This document shows, piece by piece, positions 1 through 8,669 of a stretch of 64,000 nucleotides of DNA. Source of the DNA: Natronoglomus mannanivorans (GTDB taxonomy: Archaea; Halobacteriota; Halobacteria; Halobacteriales; Natrialbaceae); the NCBI GenBank assembly GCA_025517485.1, contig JAOPKB010000004.1, positions 248,001 to 312,000 on the forward strand. The letters are read 5' to 3'. The position numbers and the translations under genes are program-made. The first letter of the stretch is position 1. Each line of letters starts with the position of its first letter. Under the pieces are notes generated by a model, which was not told where the DNA came from, did not search any database, and worked only from the letters and a program-made list of their open reading frames with translations.

Positions 1-44
1 TCCTGATCGGTGTCACGATGGGCCTGTTCACAGGTGGGTTCTGA
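1..44 (+). CDS. secE: SecE protein translocase subunit, C-terminal fragment
   Basis: Only the last 13 codons are in the window, reading [13 protein letters not shown] and then TGA at 42-44. The hydrophobic, Gly-rich end fits the single transmembrane helix and short exit of the Sec61-gamma/SecE subunit of the protein-conducting channel. The stop codon overlaps the start of the downstream spt5 gene by one base (TGATG). SecE followed by NusG/Spt5 is a conserved archaeal gene pair, so the call rests mainly on this neighbour. The fragment alone could not be identified. Confidence 0.75.
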   Translation, partial: LIGVTMGLFTGGF

Positions 45-481
45 TGGCGATCTACGCCGTCAAAACCACCGCGAGTCAGGAGCGCACCGTCGCCGACATG
101 ATCATCAACCGCGAGGAGCCTGAGGTCCACGCCGCGCTGGCGCCGGACTCGCTGACCTCCTACGTGATGGTCGAAGCCGACAACAATGCCGTGATCGAAC
201 GCGTACTCGAGGACATTCCCCACGCCCGCAGTATCGTTCCCGGCGAGAGTGACATCTCGGAGGTCGAACACTTCCTCTCGCCCAAACCGGACGTCGAGGG
301 GATCGCCGAAGGCGACATCGTCGAACTCATCGCCGGCCCGTTCAAAGGCGAGAAAGCCCAGGTCCAGCGCATCGACGAGGGCAAAGATCAGGTGACCGTC
401 GAACTCTACGAGGCGACGGTTCCAATTCCCGTGACGGTTCGTGGCGACCAGATCCGCGTCCTCGACTCGGAAGAACGCTAG
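44..481 (+). CDS. spt5: Transcription elongation factor Spt5 (NusG family)
   Basis: This 145-residue protein has the archaeal Spt5 layout. An N-terminal NGN domain (about residues 1-80, beginning MAIYAVKTT) is followed by a KOW domain (about 85-125) with the typical [19 protein letters not shown] pattern. Archaeal Spt5 binds the RNA polymerase clamp with Spt4 and keeps elongation processive. Its start overlaps the secE stop, so the two are translationally coupled. The length matches the family and nothing is missing. Confidence 0.95.
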   Translation: MAIYAVKTTASQERTVADMIINREEPEVHAALAPDSLTSYVMVEADNNAVIERVLEDIPHARSIVPGESDISEVEHFLSPKPDVEGIAEGDIVELIAGPFKGEKAQVQRIDEGKDQVTVELYEATVPIPVTVRGDQIRVLDSEER

Positions 482-707
482 GTTTTTCTCACTTTTGTGC
501 GGTTTCGAGAGCACCTCGAGAGCGTGTTGCGTGGTCGCAGTTCCGAGACGTGCCGTCGCCGTCCTCGCGGGGAACCGACTCGCGCTCGTCGTGGATGATC
601 CTCAGCACCTCTCGTGAGATGGCATGACGCGAGCCGGCTCCGATTGCAGCGACACTGCAGTCACTCGAGAAACCGACGTTCGACGAGAAGAACACCCGCG
701 ACCGCAC

Positions 708-995
708 TCACTGCTTCAATTCCGTGGCAACTGCACTCATATCCGCAACCGACTCGACCTCCTCTATGAGGTCCTCACGTTGGCGGACGTCCTCGGAACT
801 GGCCCCGTAGGCGCGGACGTACTCGGCGCGGCTGTGTTCGGTGAACGCGTGGCGGATCGCGAGATAGCCGTCCGGAACGACGGTTCCGCACACTTTACAC
901 TCGAGTCGCTCGTGTTTCGACGCCTGGTGGACGATCGCCGACTCGACGTCGTCGAAGACCGACCCGCAGCCGTCGATTCCACATTCCCAGGGCAT
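708..995 (-). CDS. Small C2H2-type zinc-finger-like haloarchaeal protein
   Basis: A 95-residue protein with two metal-binding candidates: Cys-x4-Cys followed by H-x4-H near residues 5-28, and CKVCG with H-x4-H near residues 33-55. This looks like two short C2H2 fingers. The rest is acidic and helical. It resembles small conserved haloarchaeal zinc-finger proteins (DUF7565-like, from memory). Function is unknown; nucleic acid or protein binding is only an inference. The 226 bases between spt5 and this gene hold no convincing gene. Confidence 0.7.
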   Translation of the reverse strand: MPWECGIDGCGSVFDDVESAIVHQASKHERLECKVCGTVVPDGYLAIRHAFTEHSRAEYVRAYGASSEDVRQREDLIEEVESVADMSAVATELKQ

Positions 996-1166
996 CCCTG
1001 CGGGTGAATCGATTGGGGAGCCTAAAGGTCTTTTCGCCGATCTCTGATCTCCGCGGCCCGACGCCGTTCTCGAGGACCGTGTCCGCCAAAACAGTCATCT
1101 ATTCGACGTGTATGGATGGATCACCAAATCAGAATTCATAACTCTCCAGTCTCGAAAGGCACAGCC

Positions 1167-1937
1167 GTGACTGCCAGCGAGGAGTTCCGGGTCGACCTAC
1201 ACGTCAAGGTGCTGACTGACCGTGTCGTCGAGCGAGCGATCGCAGCCGGTCTCGACGCTATCGTCTACGCACCGCACTTCACACGACTTCCCGAGATTCG
1301 GGCCCGGGCCGAGCGCTACTCGAGCGACGAGTTACTCGTTATCCCCGCCCGCGAGGTCTTTACGGGGTCGTGGCGCGAGCGCAAACACGTCCTCGCGATC
1401 GGCCTCGCGGATCGCGTCCCGGACTTCATCTCGCTCGAGGCCGCGATGGCCGAATTCGAGCGACAGGATGCCGCCGTCCTCGCGCCGCATCCGGAATTTC
1501 TGAACGTCAGCCTCACCGAGTCCGACCTGCGCCACTACCGCGACACCGTCGACGCCGTCGAGATTTACAATCCGAAGCACCTCCCGTCGCACAACCGACG
1601 GGCTCGCGAGATCGCCAAGCTGTTCGAGTATCCGCCGTTTACCTCCTCGTACGCACACCTGCCGGGAACCGTCGGCGTTTCCTACACTGCGTTCGACGCC
1701 GACCTCGGGATCGACTCCGCAGACGATCTCGTGACCGCTCTGCGTGAGGGAGCCGCGCGGCGGGTCATCTACGACACCGGATTCACTCGTTGGAAGACGA
1801 CGGCGCGCGAACTCGGACACCTCTGCTGGGAGAACTCCTGGGAGAAGGTCGACCGGCTCTTCCTTCAGGGGATCGAAGCGACCCATCCCCACCACATCGC
1901 CTACGACGGGAAGTTCGACGACGTCTCCGTCTACTGA
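1167..1937 (+). CDS. PHP-domain protein (PHP-associated family)
   Basis: A 256-residue protein read from GTG at 1167. An AT-rich TATA-like stretch near 1130-1140 lies about 27-30 bases upstream, which fits a leaderless start; the ATG at 1116 lies upstream of that element and was rejected. PHP features are visible: VDLHVKV near the N terminus, then YAPHFT and PAREVFTG. PHP domains are metal-dependent phosphoesterases. Here the second His of the usual HxH motif is Lys (HVK), so metal binding may differ. The C-terminal half carries HNRRAREIA and SSYAHLPG motifs of the PHP-associated domain. The 3' end overlaps the convergent Mut7-C gene by 7 bases. Substrate unknown. Confidence 0.75.
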   Translation: MTASEEFRVDLHVKVLTDRVVERAIAAGLDAIVYAPHFTRLPEIRARAERYSSDELLVIPAREVFTGSWRERKHVLAIGLADRVPDFISLEAAMAEFERQDAAVLAPHPEFLNVSLTESDLRHYRDTVDAVEIYNPKHLPSHNRRAREIAKLFEYPPFTSSYAHLPGTVGVSYTAFDADLGIDSADDLVTALREGAARRVIYDTGFTRWKTTARELGHLCWENSWEKVDRLFLQGIEATHPHHIAYDGKFDDVSVY

Positions 1938-2449
1938 CGGTCGGGTTCGTCCGCGTCAGCGTCCGTCCCACGATCCTTTCCAGCCGCGTCTTCGTCTCGG
2001 CCCCTGACTCGAGCGAGCGTCTCTCGAACCCGATCCCAGTGACTGCCGGTCCAGAACCACTGGTCGCAGTCGCCACACTGCCAGATTCGCTCCTCGTCGG
2101 GATCGGGTGCGTACTCGGGTATCGAGGCCGGTGTGTCGGTCACGCGCTCGAGTCGTCCGTTACACCGACCACAGCGGCTCGGCTCGTCGGCGAGTTCGAG
2201 CGCGACGCCCGCAGTCTCGAGTTCCGCCAGTTGCGCCTCGGTTTCGCGTGATTCGAGGAGGATCGCGCTCTCGGCCCGCGCGGCGAGGTCGACGTCCCGC
2301 GTGACGATCGTCCGTTCTTCACTGCGGGCGGCCACGAGCACCTCGTCGTCGGCCTCGAGGTCTCGATCGCCGGCGTAGGCGGTATCGTAGCCGCACATTC
2401 GAAGGTAGGAGACGAGACCGCCGCACATGACGTCGACGAGGAAGGGCAT
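1931..2449 (-). CDS. Mut7-C RNase-like domain protein
   Basis: This 172-residue protein starts MPFLVDVMCGGLVSYLRMCG and has the Mut7-C pattern: a PIN-like nuclease fold (about 1-85, with acidic residues at D6, D28 and the D in VTRDVDLA) followed by a zinc ribbon (CGRC about 93-96 and CGDC about 130-133) and WFWTGSHW. Mut7-C proteins are predicted RNases, but no substrate is established for the haloarchaeal forms. A charged, low-complexity tail ends the protein. It lies 34 bases downstream of polX on the same strand, so it may be the last gene of that operon. Confidence 0.8.
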   Translation of the reverse strand: MPFLVDVMCGGLVSYLRMCGYDTAYAGDRDLEADDEVLVAARSEERTIVTRDVDLAARAESAILLESRETEAQLAELETAGVALELADEPSRCGRCNGRLERVTDTPASIPEYAPDPDEERIWQCGDCDQWFWTGSHWDRVRETLARVRGRDEDAAGKDRGTDADADEPDRQ

Positions 2450-2483
2450 GGTTCGTGTGTGTGTCTGGTTTCGGAAACGGAGC

Positions 2484-4241
2484 TCAGTGCAAGAACGCGC
2501 GCAACTCCTCGAGGTCCCACGCGTTGAGCACGTCCGCGGGCTCCGCCCACCCTCGGCGAGCGGTGTGGACGCCCCAGCGAACGAACTCGAGGGTCGCGGG
2601 TCGATGCGCGTCCGTGTTGACGGCGATCGTCGCCCCCTCTTCTATGGCGGCTTGGACGGCACTGCCCCAGAGGTCGAGCCGGTGGGGATTAGCGTTGACC
2701 TCGAGGGCAGTTCCGTGTTCCGCAGCTGCCTGTCCGAGGGTCGCAGCATCGAACGAGAGCCCCTCACGCTGGTTGAGTAGCCGACCGCTGGGGTGGCCGA
2801 GGATGTCCACCGCGGGGTTCTCGATCGCGGTGAGCAGGCGCTCGGTCGCCTCCTCGGAGCTCTGGTCGAGAGCGCTGTGTGGCGAGGCGACGATGACGTC
2901 GAGTTCCTCGACGACGGCGTCCGTGAGGCCGATCTCCCCGTCGGCGTCGACGTTCGCCTCGATCCCCGCGAGTACCTCGACCTCGCTGGCGGCGTTCACC
3001 TCGCGGATCGCCTCGACTTGCTCTAAGATCTCCGTGTCCGAGAGGCCGACGCCGCCGACGATACCGGGGCCCTCGGCGTGGTCGGCGATCGCGTAGTAGT
3101 CGTAGCCCTGTTCTTCGGCGCCAGCGACCATCTCGTCGATCGTGTTGTTGCCGTCGGACCACTCGGTGTGGGTGTGGAGGTCGCCGCGGACGTCCTCGCG
3201 GGTGAGCAGGTCCGGGAGGTTGTTTTCTGCGGCTGCCGCGATCTCCCCGCGGTCTTCGCGCAACTCGGGCGGGATCCACGGGAGGCCCAGCGCTTCGTAC
3301 ATCCCCTCCTCCGTCTCGCCGGCGACGCGGTCGCCGACGCGCTGGTCGGCGTCGGGGTCCTCGACCGCACTGACGTCGAACGCCCCGTACTCGTTCAACT
3401 TCATCCCGCGGTCGATCGCGTAGTTGCGAAGACGGACGTTGTGATCCTTGCTCCCCGTAAAGTACTGCAACGCGGAACCGAACTCCTCGGGAACCACGAC
3501 ACGCAGGTCGACGCGCACGTCGCCGACGCGGACGCTCGCCTTCTCCGGGCCGGACTCGATCTCGTCGTCGACGGAGTTCCAGTCGACGAACCCCTCGACG
3601 ACTACCTCGCTCGAGTCGCTCGAGACGAGGACGTCCACGTCGCCGATCGTCTCACGCCACCGGCGAATCGAGCCGGCGACCGCACAGCGCTCGACGGACT
3701 CGAGGGACTCGAGGTACGCGAGGACGTCGTCGGCCAGCGGCCGCGCCTCGCCGAGCAACTGGCGCTCGCCGATGGTTCGCGCGAACTCGACGTTCTCGAG
3801 GATGTTCTCCTCGGTTTTCGCGCCGAAGCCCTTCACGTCCTGGATCTCGCCGGCTTCGGCGGCGGCCTCGAGGTCGTCGAGATTCCGAACGTCGAGTTCG
3901 CGGTAGAGCGTGCCCACGGTCTTAGGGCCGACGCCTTCGACTCGCGTCAGGGCGACGATGTCGACCGGCAACTCCTCGCGTAGCTCCTCGAGTTCCTCGA
4001 TTTCGCCCGTCTCGACGTACTCGACGATCTTCGAGGAGATGGCGTCGCCGACGCCTTCGACGTCGTCGAGTGCCGCCTCGTCGCCGCGCTCGACGAGGTC
4101 CGCGAGGGGGGCGGGGTGGGCCTTGATCGCGTCGGCCGCCCGGCGGTAGGCGCGGGGTTTGTACTCGACGTCGTCGGCCTCGAGGAGGTCCGCGAACTCC
4201 TCGAAGCGGGCGGCGAGTTCGGCGTTGGTCGCTCGCGTCAT
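2484..4241 (-). CDS. polX: DNA polymerase family X with PHP domain
   Basis: 585 residues, read from the ATG at 4241 (MTRATNAELAARFEEF); the longer upstream reading frame is a shadow. Order of parts: N-terminal 8-kDa-like helix-hairpin-helix region (about 1-80), a second HhH (RVEGVGPKTVG, about 100-110), a nucleotidyltransferase palm with GSIRRWRETIGDVDVLV, and a C-terminal PHP domain from about residue 340 containing GDLHTHTEWSDG, IADHAEG, SPHSAL and NTDAHRP. This is the bacterial/archaeal PolX arrangement, where the polymerase fills short gaps and the PHP part gives exonuclease or phosphatase activity in base excision repair. It starts 2 bases after the upstream gene, so it is co-transcribed with it. 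Confidence 0.93.
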   Translation of the reverse strand: MTRATNAELAARFEEFADLLEADDVEYKPRAYRRAADAIKAHPAPLADLVERGDEAALDDVEGVGDAISSKIVEYVETGEIEELEELREELPVDIVALTRVEGVGPKTVGTLYRELDVRNLDDLEAAAEAGEIQDVKGFGAKTEENILENVEFARTIGERQLLGEARPLADDVLAYLESLESVERCAVAGSIRRWRETIGDVDVLVSSDSSEVVVEGFVDWNSVDDEIESGPEKASVRVGDVRVDLRVVVPEEFGSALQYFTGSKDHNVRLRNYAIDRGMKLNEYGAFDVSAVEDPDADQRVGDRVAGETEEGMYEALGLPWIPPELREDRGEIAAAAENNLPDLLTREDVRGDLHTHTEWSDGNNTIDEMVAGAEEQGYDYYAIADHAEGPGIVGGVGLSDTEILEQVEAIREVNAASEVEVLAGIEANVDADGEIGLTDAVVEELDVIVASPHSALDQSSEEATERLLTAIENPAVDILGHPSGRLLNQREGLSFDAATLGQAAAEHGTALEVNANPHRLDLWGSAVQAAIEEGATIAVNTDAHRPATLEFVRWGVHTARRGWAEPADVLNAWDLEELRAFLH

Positions 4242-4243
4242 CG

Positions 4244-4684
4244 TTATCGTCCCCTCCGGGCGGCGGCGTCGTCGTCGCGACCGAGCGCCTTCTTCAGGAA
4301 GCCCATCCAGCGTTTCGTGTCGGCGGCCTGCTGGGCCTGTTGCTCGCGTTCTAAGTCCGTCGGCCCGAGACTCTGGAGGGCGTTGAGCGCCCGGTCGATG
4401 CCGATAATGGTCCCGGCGAGTTCCTCGCCCTCCTCGCGAGTGACGTCGCCCTCCTCGATCCGCTGGACGCGTTGGAGCCGTTCGCGTCGCAGGTTCTTCT
4501 TCGCTCGCTCGACGCGCTCGCGTTCGCCGGCGGGGATCGTGTCGCGGCGCTTGATCTCGAAGACGAACTCCCGGAGATCGATCTCCTCGCCCTGAACCTC
4601 GATCCGGTCTGGGATGTCGGCGCCGACCGTCGCCCCCTCGCGCTCGACGCGCTCGAGCAGCTGCTTGCGCTCGTACGCTTTCAT
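4244..4684 (-). CDS. Conserved haloarchaeal protein (DUF5788-like), polX operon
   Basis: A 146-residue, mostly helical and highly charged protein starting MKAYERKQLLERVEREG. A first part (about 1-70) with EIDLREFVFEIKRRD is followed by a coiled-coil-like Arg/Glu-rich stretch and a basic tail. It matches, from memory, the haloarchaeal DUF5788 family. Its stop lies 2 bases before the polX start, so the genes are one transcript. Role unknown; the link to polX is an inference from position. Confidence 0.75.
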   Translation of the reverse strand: MKAYERKQLLERVEREGATVGADIPDRIEVQGEEIDLREFVFEIKRRDTIPAGERERVERAKKNLRRERLQRVQRIEEGDVTREEGEELAGTIIGIDRALNALQSLGPTDLEREQQAQQAADTKRWMGFLKKALGRDDDAAARRGR

Positions 4685-4807
4685 GTCTCGAACTGCGGGT
4701 TCGGGCGGGAAAAATGTACGTCCCCCACGCCGTAGCCCGGTTGCGGCGACGTGACTCGAGCGAGAGAACCCCAAACCCCATAGCAGTCGACCACATACCC
4801 CCGGCCA

Positions 4808-5788
4808 ATGGCCAAGTGCGACGTGTGTGGGAAAGACGAAAACATGCCGTACAACTGTCGGCACTGCGGGGGAACCTACTGTGGGGATCACCGGTTGCCC
4901 GAGAACCACAATTGTACGGGACTGCAGAACTGGAACGATCCCTCCGGCGTGTTCGACAGCGGGTTCGACGACAGCGTGAACGACACGGGGACGTCGAGAG
5001 CCTCGAGTATCACGTCGAAACTCCCGTTCGATATGGGGACGGGCGGACCGCTGGCGTACTTCCGGGGGAACATGACGTACCTGTTTCTGACGCTCATGTG
5101 GGCGACGTTCCTCCTGCAGTTCGTCACTCGACTCGTTCTGACGCCGGTTGGCTCTCTGGGTATGACCTTCGAGTCGTATCAGACGTGGCGGTCGATCTTC
5201 GTGCTCACGCCGTCCAATCCCGAGTACGTCTGGACGTGGTTCACGTCGATCTTCTCCCACGGCGGCCTCATGCACATCGCGTTCAACAGCATCGTCATTT
5301 TCTTCTTCGGGCCGCTCGTCGAGCGCTACGCTGGCTCGCGGAACTTCGGAATCCTCTTTCTCGTCAGCGGTGCGCTGGCCGGGCTCAGTCAGGTCGGCAT
5401 CAGTATCTTCCAGGGTGACGTCGGACCAATGGCTGCCGGCGTTCTCGGTGCTAGCGGTGCCGCACTCGCGATTATGGGTGTGCTGACGGTGCTGAACCCG
5501 AACCTCAAGGTGTACCTGTACTTCGTTCTGCCAGTCCCGCTCTGGTTGCTCACGGTCGGGACCGCGCTCATCAGCCTCGCTTTCATCGGCGGCGGCGCTG
5601 CCGGCGGCGGTGGGATCGCCCACGCGGCCCACCTCGTCGGGCTCCTCGTCGGCCTCGCGTACGGCGAGTACATCAGGCGGACCCGGAACGTTCGAACCCC
5701 GAACCAGTTCCAGCTGGGCGGCGGTCCCGGTGGCCCCGGCGGCCCGGGCGGTCCTGGCGGCCCCGGACGCGGTCGCGGACCGTTCTGA
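4808..5788 (+). CDS. Rhomboid intramembrane serine protease with AN1 zinc finger
   Basis: 326 residues. An AN1-type zinc finger occupies about 1-37 (CDVCG, CRHCGG, YCGDH, HNC). Six or more transmembrane segments follow (about 90-290). The rhomboid dyad is visible: Ser216 in GASGA and His275 in AHAAHLVG, with H151-H156 and N160 in the HGGLMHIAFN loop. Rhomboids cut transmembrane substrates inside the membrane. The C-terminal tail after residue 304 is a run of GGP repeats ending GRGRGPF. The zinc finger should sit on the cytoplasmic side and may recruit a partner or substrate. Promoter region is shared with the divergent DUF5788/polX operon. Confidence 0.92.
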   Translation: MAKCDVCGKDENMPYNCRHCGGTYCGDHRLPENHNCTGLQNWNDPSGVFDSGFDDSVNDTGTSRASSITSKLPFDMGTGGPLAYFRGNMTYLFLTLMWATFLLQFVTRLVLTPVGSLGMTFESYQTWRSIFVLTPSNPEYVWTWFTSIFSHGGLMHIAFNSIVIFFFGPLVERYAGSRNFGILFLVSGALAGLSQVGISIFQGDVGPMAAGVLGASGAALAIMGVLTVLNPNLKVYLYFVLPVPLWLLTVGTALISLAFIGGGAAGGGGIAHAAHLVGLLVGLAYGEYIRRTRNVRTPNQFQLGGGPGGPGGPGGPGGPGRGRGPF

Positions 5789-5860
5789 CCTGACTCCACG
5801 AACTCACAACCAGCGTCTCTCCGAACCCCGCCACTGATTTTCGCGCGTCTCCTACCGCCG

Positions 5861-6685
5861 ATGATGACACCGCGCCCCGACCTCGCACCCGACGCCACGC
5901 TCTCGCGCGGGGAGATGGAGACCCTCCAGCGCGAGATCGCCGACGTCGCCGTCTTCGCTGACGACGACCCGCCGCTCGAGCCCGAGACGCTCTCGAATCC
6001 GCTCGCCGCCACGTCCACCGGCGGCGAGCCGCCGATCGTCGCTGGCGTCGACCAGTCGTTTCTGCTGGATTCGGACGACTCCGGTGACGAAGACGGCGGC
6101 ACCGACGACCGCGCCCTCAGCGCCGTCGTCGCCATGCAAGCCGGCGAGGTGATCGAGCGCGTCTTCGCTGTCACGCCCCTCGAGATCCCCTACATCCCCG
6201 GGCTCCTCTCCTTTCGCGAAGGACGACCGATCCTCGACGCGCTCGAGGAACTGTCCGTCGAGCCCGACCTCTATCTCTTCGACGGCAGCGGCCGCATTCA
6301 CTTCCGGCAGGCGGGTATCGCGACCCACATGGGCGTCGTCCGCGACGTGCCGAGTATCGGCGTCGCGAAGAGCCTGCTCTGCGGGTCGCCTCGCGAGGAT
6401 CTCGAGAACCTGCCGGCGGGGACCACGATACCGATCGAGGCGACCGATCGGGTCGACGCTCCCGAGGGCACCCTGCTCGGATACGCGGTCCAGACCAAGC
6501 AGTACGAGTCCTCGAGTCGGTACGTCAACCCGCTGTACGTCAGCCCCGGCCACCGCGTCGGTCCCGAGACCGCCGCTGAAGTCGTCCTCGCGCTCTCGGA
6601 GGGGTACAAACTGCCGGAGCCGGTTCGACTGGCCGACAGCTACGCGACCGAGGCGAAAGGGGAGGTCGTCGACGGCGGGGAGTGA
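5861..6685 (+). CDS. nfi: Endonuclease V (deoxyinosine repair)
   Basis: 274 residues. The endonuclease V signature is present: VAGVDQSFL (first catalytic Asp), the block LFDGSGRIHFRQAGIATHMG (second Asp) and IGVAKSLLCG (catalytic Lys). It nicks DNA one base 3' of deoxyinosine. An acidic insertion (about 68-82, DSDDSGDEDGGTDD) follows the first motif and is absent from bacterial enzymes; such insertions are typical of halophilic proteins. The start is ATG 5861; a second ATG directly follows it. It overlaps no neighbour and lies 72 bases after the rhomboid gene. Confidence 0.93.
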   Translation: MMTPRPDLAPDATLSRGEMETLQREIADVAVFADDDPPLEPETLSNPLAATSTGGEPPIVAGVDQSFLLDSDDSGDEDGGTDDRALSAVVAMQAGEVIERVFAVTPLEIPYIPGLLSFREGRPILDALEELSVEPDLYLFDGSGRIHFRQAGIATHMGVVRDVPSIGVAKSLLCGSPREDLENLPAGTTIPIEATDRVDAPEGTLLGYAVQTKQYESSSRYVNPLYVSPGHRVGPETAAEVVLALSEGYKLPEPVRLADSYATEAKGEVVDGGE

Positions 6686-6831
6686 GTCGAGGTCGAATCG
6701 GTTCCGGTCGATCACCCGACGAGATCGCTGAGGGTCGACTCGCGAGTGAAGACTCGAGACAGCGCACCGAACACTCCAGCGAGCGCGAAAAACCGTCGGT
6801 ACTTAGGTGTCGTCGCTCGAACGAATCTCGC

Positions 6832-7881
6832 ATGACCATCGTCGAGGATGCCGAGGGTACCGACGAGGACGGCGACGCGGAACCGACTGCCGTAACCGAC
6901 GGCGGAGCCGGAACACAGGACGCGAGTAACTCGAGCGTTTCGTCCGGGAGCGGCCCCGATGCCGGTGCCGGTACCGAGACGACCGTCGACACGAGTACGA
7001 CCACCACCGGCGCGCGTGACGAACGCACGGAATCCGGCGCCGACACGGACGACTACACTCGCAAGAAGTGCGTCCTCATCACGGGCTGTTCGTCCGGAAT
7101 CGGTCGGGCGACCGCTCAGGCCTTCTTGGAGGAGGAGTGGCGTGTCGTCGCCACCGCCCGCAACACCGACGATATCGCCGACCTCGCCGAGGCCGGCTGC
7201 GTGACCCACGAACTCGACGTCACCGATCCGGACCAAGTCGCCCGCACCGTCGAACGGACCGTCGAACTCGGCGGCGCGATCGACTGCGTGGTGAACAACG
7301 CCGGCTACGCCCAGATGGGGCCCCTCGAGGACGTCTCGATGAACGACCTCCACCGGCAGTTCGACGTCAACGTCTACGGCCCGCACCGACTCACTCGGGC
7401 CGCGTTACCCCACATGCGAGCCCAGGGGAAGGGACGGATCATCAATATCTCGAGCGTGCTCGGGCGCGTCGCGTTCCCCGGCACGGGGGCGTACTCGGGG
7501 ACGAAGTTCGCTCTCGAGGCGATGAGCGACTCGCTTCGCGGGGAGGTCGAGGAGTTCGACATCGACGTCGTGGTCGTCGAGCCGGGCCCGGTCGACACGA
7601 GTTTCGTCGACCGCGTCGACGACGAACTGCCGGACGAGAACCGGACGCCGGCATACGAGGAGCTGTACGAGCTCTACGACGACGCACAGTTGATCGGTGG
7701 TGGCGGGCCGCTCGCGGTCGACCCCGAGGAGGTCGCGACGGCCATTCTGCAAGTCAGCACCTGTGTCGAACCGCCGGCTCGCTACCCCGTCGGTGCCGTC
7801 GCCCAGTTCGGCATCTACGCGCGATACCTGCCGGACACCGTTCGCGACGCGGCGTACGGGCTCTTGCGAAAACTCGTCTGA
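6832..7881 (+). CDS. Short-chain dehydrogenase/reductase with acidic N-terminal extension
   Basis: 349 residues from ATG 6832. Residues 1-75 are a low-complexity acidic stretch rich in Asp, Thr and Gly. The Rossmann domain starts with KKCVLITGCSSGIGRATA (TGxxxGIG cofactor motif), followed by NNAGYAQ and a catalytic Ser-Tyr-Lys set (NISSVLGR, AYSGTKFA). Classical SDRs act on alcohols, ketones or sugars with NAD(P)H; the substrate is not apparent. The long disordered N terminus is unusual, since SDRs normally start within 10 residues of the beta-1 strand. A later start cannot be excluded, but no other ATG gives a better fit before KKCVLI. Confidence 0.88.
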   Translation: MTIVEDAEGTDEDGDAEPTAVTDGGAGTQDASNSSVSSGSGPDAGAGTETTVDTSTTTTGARDERTESGADTDDYTRKKCVLITGCSSGIGRATAQAFLEEEWRVVATARNTDDIADLAEAGCVTHELDVTDPDQVARTVERTVELGGAIDCVVNNAGYAQMGPLEDVSMNDLHRQFDVNVYGPHRLTRAALPHMRAQGKGRIINISSVLGRVAFPGTGAYSGTKFALEAMSDSLRGEVEEFDIDVVVVEPGPVDTSFVDRVDDELPDENRTPAYEELYELYDDAQLIGGGGPLAVDPEEVATAILQVSTCVEPPARYPVGAVAQFGIYARYLPDTVRDAAYGLLRKLV

Positions 7882-8022
7882 GCCTCGTGAACGCACTCGA
7901 GTGCTCGAACTCGAAACCTTCGCGGACCGTCTCGAGCGAACTGATTGGATCCGCGATTGCTGCCGATCGCTCTCCATCGTTGGGTGCAAACGTTTATTTT
8001 TGAAACGGGGGAAACGAGAGTA

Positions 8023-8625
8023 ATGTCCGATCGTCCCTCCCACTCCGACGACTCTCCCGTCGTCGCGCTCGCGGACACCGTCTCCGAAATCCTCTACGGG
8101 ATCGCCGGATGGCTGCTCGTCGGACTGGGACTCGCCATCTCTGTTCTGGGTCCTCCGTCGGCGGCTGCCGGGCACGGAATTGGCTTCTCGGCCCTTCTCT
8201 TCTCGACGGTCGCCTTCGTGCTCGGGCTCGTCTTCGTCGCGTTCGGCGTGTTCGTCAACCCCAGTTTGCGTCGCCGATTGAACCGTCGCCACAAGATATC
8301 ACGGTTCGGCACCGTCCGAACCGTCGACCAGCGAGTCGTCCGACCGGACGAGCGCTGTCTGGAGCGGTGTGTCTCCTGTGACTCCCGTGTCGAGCGCGGG
8401 ATGGTCCGGCGCTACCGCGAGGAGTACGCCCTCGCCGGCGTCCCGGTCTACACGGCGTCGGTCGACTACAACCACTACTGTCTCGAGTGTGCGACCGACG
8501 AACTGTCCGGAAGACACGACGACGCCCTCGAATCCAGATCGCCTTTCGAGGGGAGCGAACGATCGACGGCGCTCGAGGAAGAGAGTACGGACGAAGACGA
8601 GAAATCGCTTCTCGAGCGAGAGTGA
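8023..8625 (+). CDS. Membrane protein with C-terminal Cys-rich domain, unknown
   Basis: 200 residues from ATG 8023; a TATA-like TTTATTTTT lies at 7992-8000, about 25 bases upstream, supporting this leaderless start. Two transmembrane segments are clear (about 25-45 and 58-82). The cytoplasmic part contains RCVSCDSRVERG and HYCLECATDE, a CxxC...CxxC pattern that could bind zinc. The tail is acidic. I do not recognise the family; it looks haloarchaea-specific. Confidence 0.75.
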   Translation: MSDRPSHSDDSPVVALADTVSEILYGIAGWLLVGLGLAISVLGPPSAAAGHGIGFSALLFSTVAFVLGLVFVAFGVFVNPSLRRRLNRRHKISRFGTVRTVDQRVVRPDERCLERCVSCDSRVERGMVRRYREEYALAGVPVYTASVDYNHYCLECATDELSGRHDDALESRSPFEGSERSTALEEESTDEDEKSLLERE

Positions 8626-8669
8626 ACCGAAATCGAAGACGAGCCAGCGTTCGAAACAGTCCGCGGCGG

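Noticed and set aside
489-707. Minus-strand 72-aa frame between spt5 and the zinc-finger gene
   Set aside because: No promoter, Ser/Arg-rich composition and no family resemblance.
4685-5632. Minus-strand upstream extension of the DUF5788-like gene
   Set aside because: It is antisense to the rhomboid gene and has no family features; the ATG at 4684 fits the family start.
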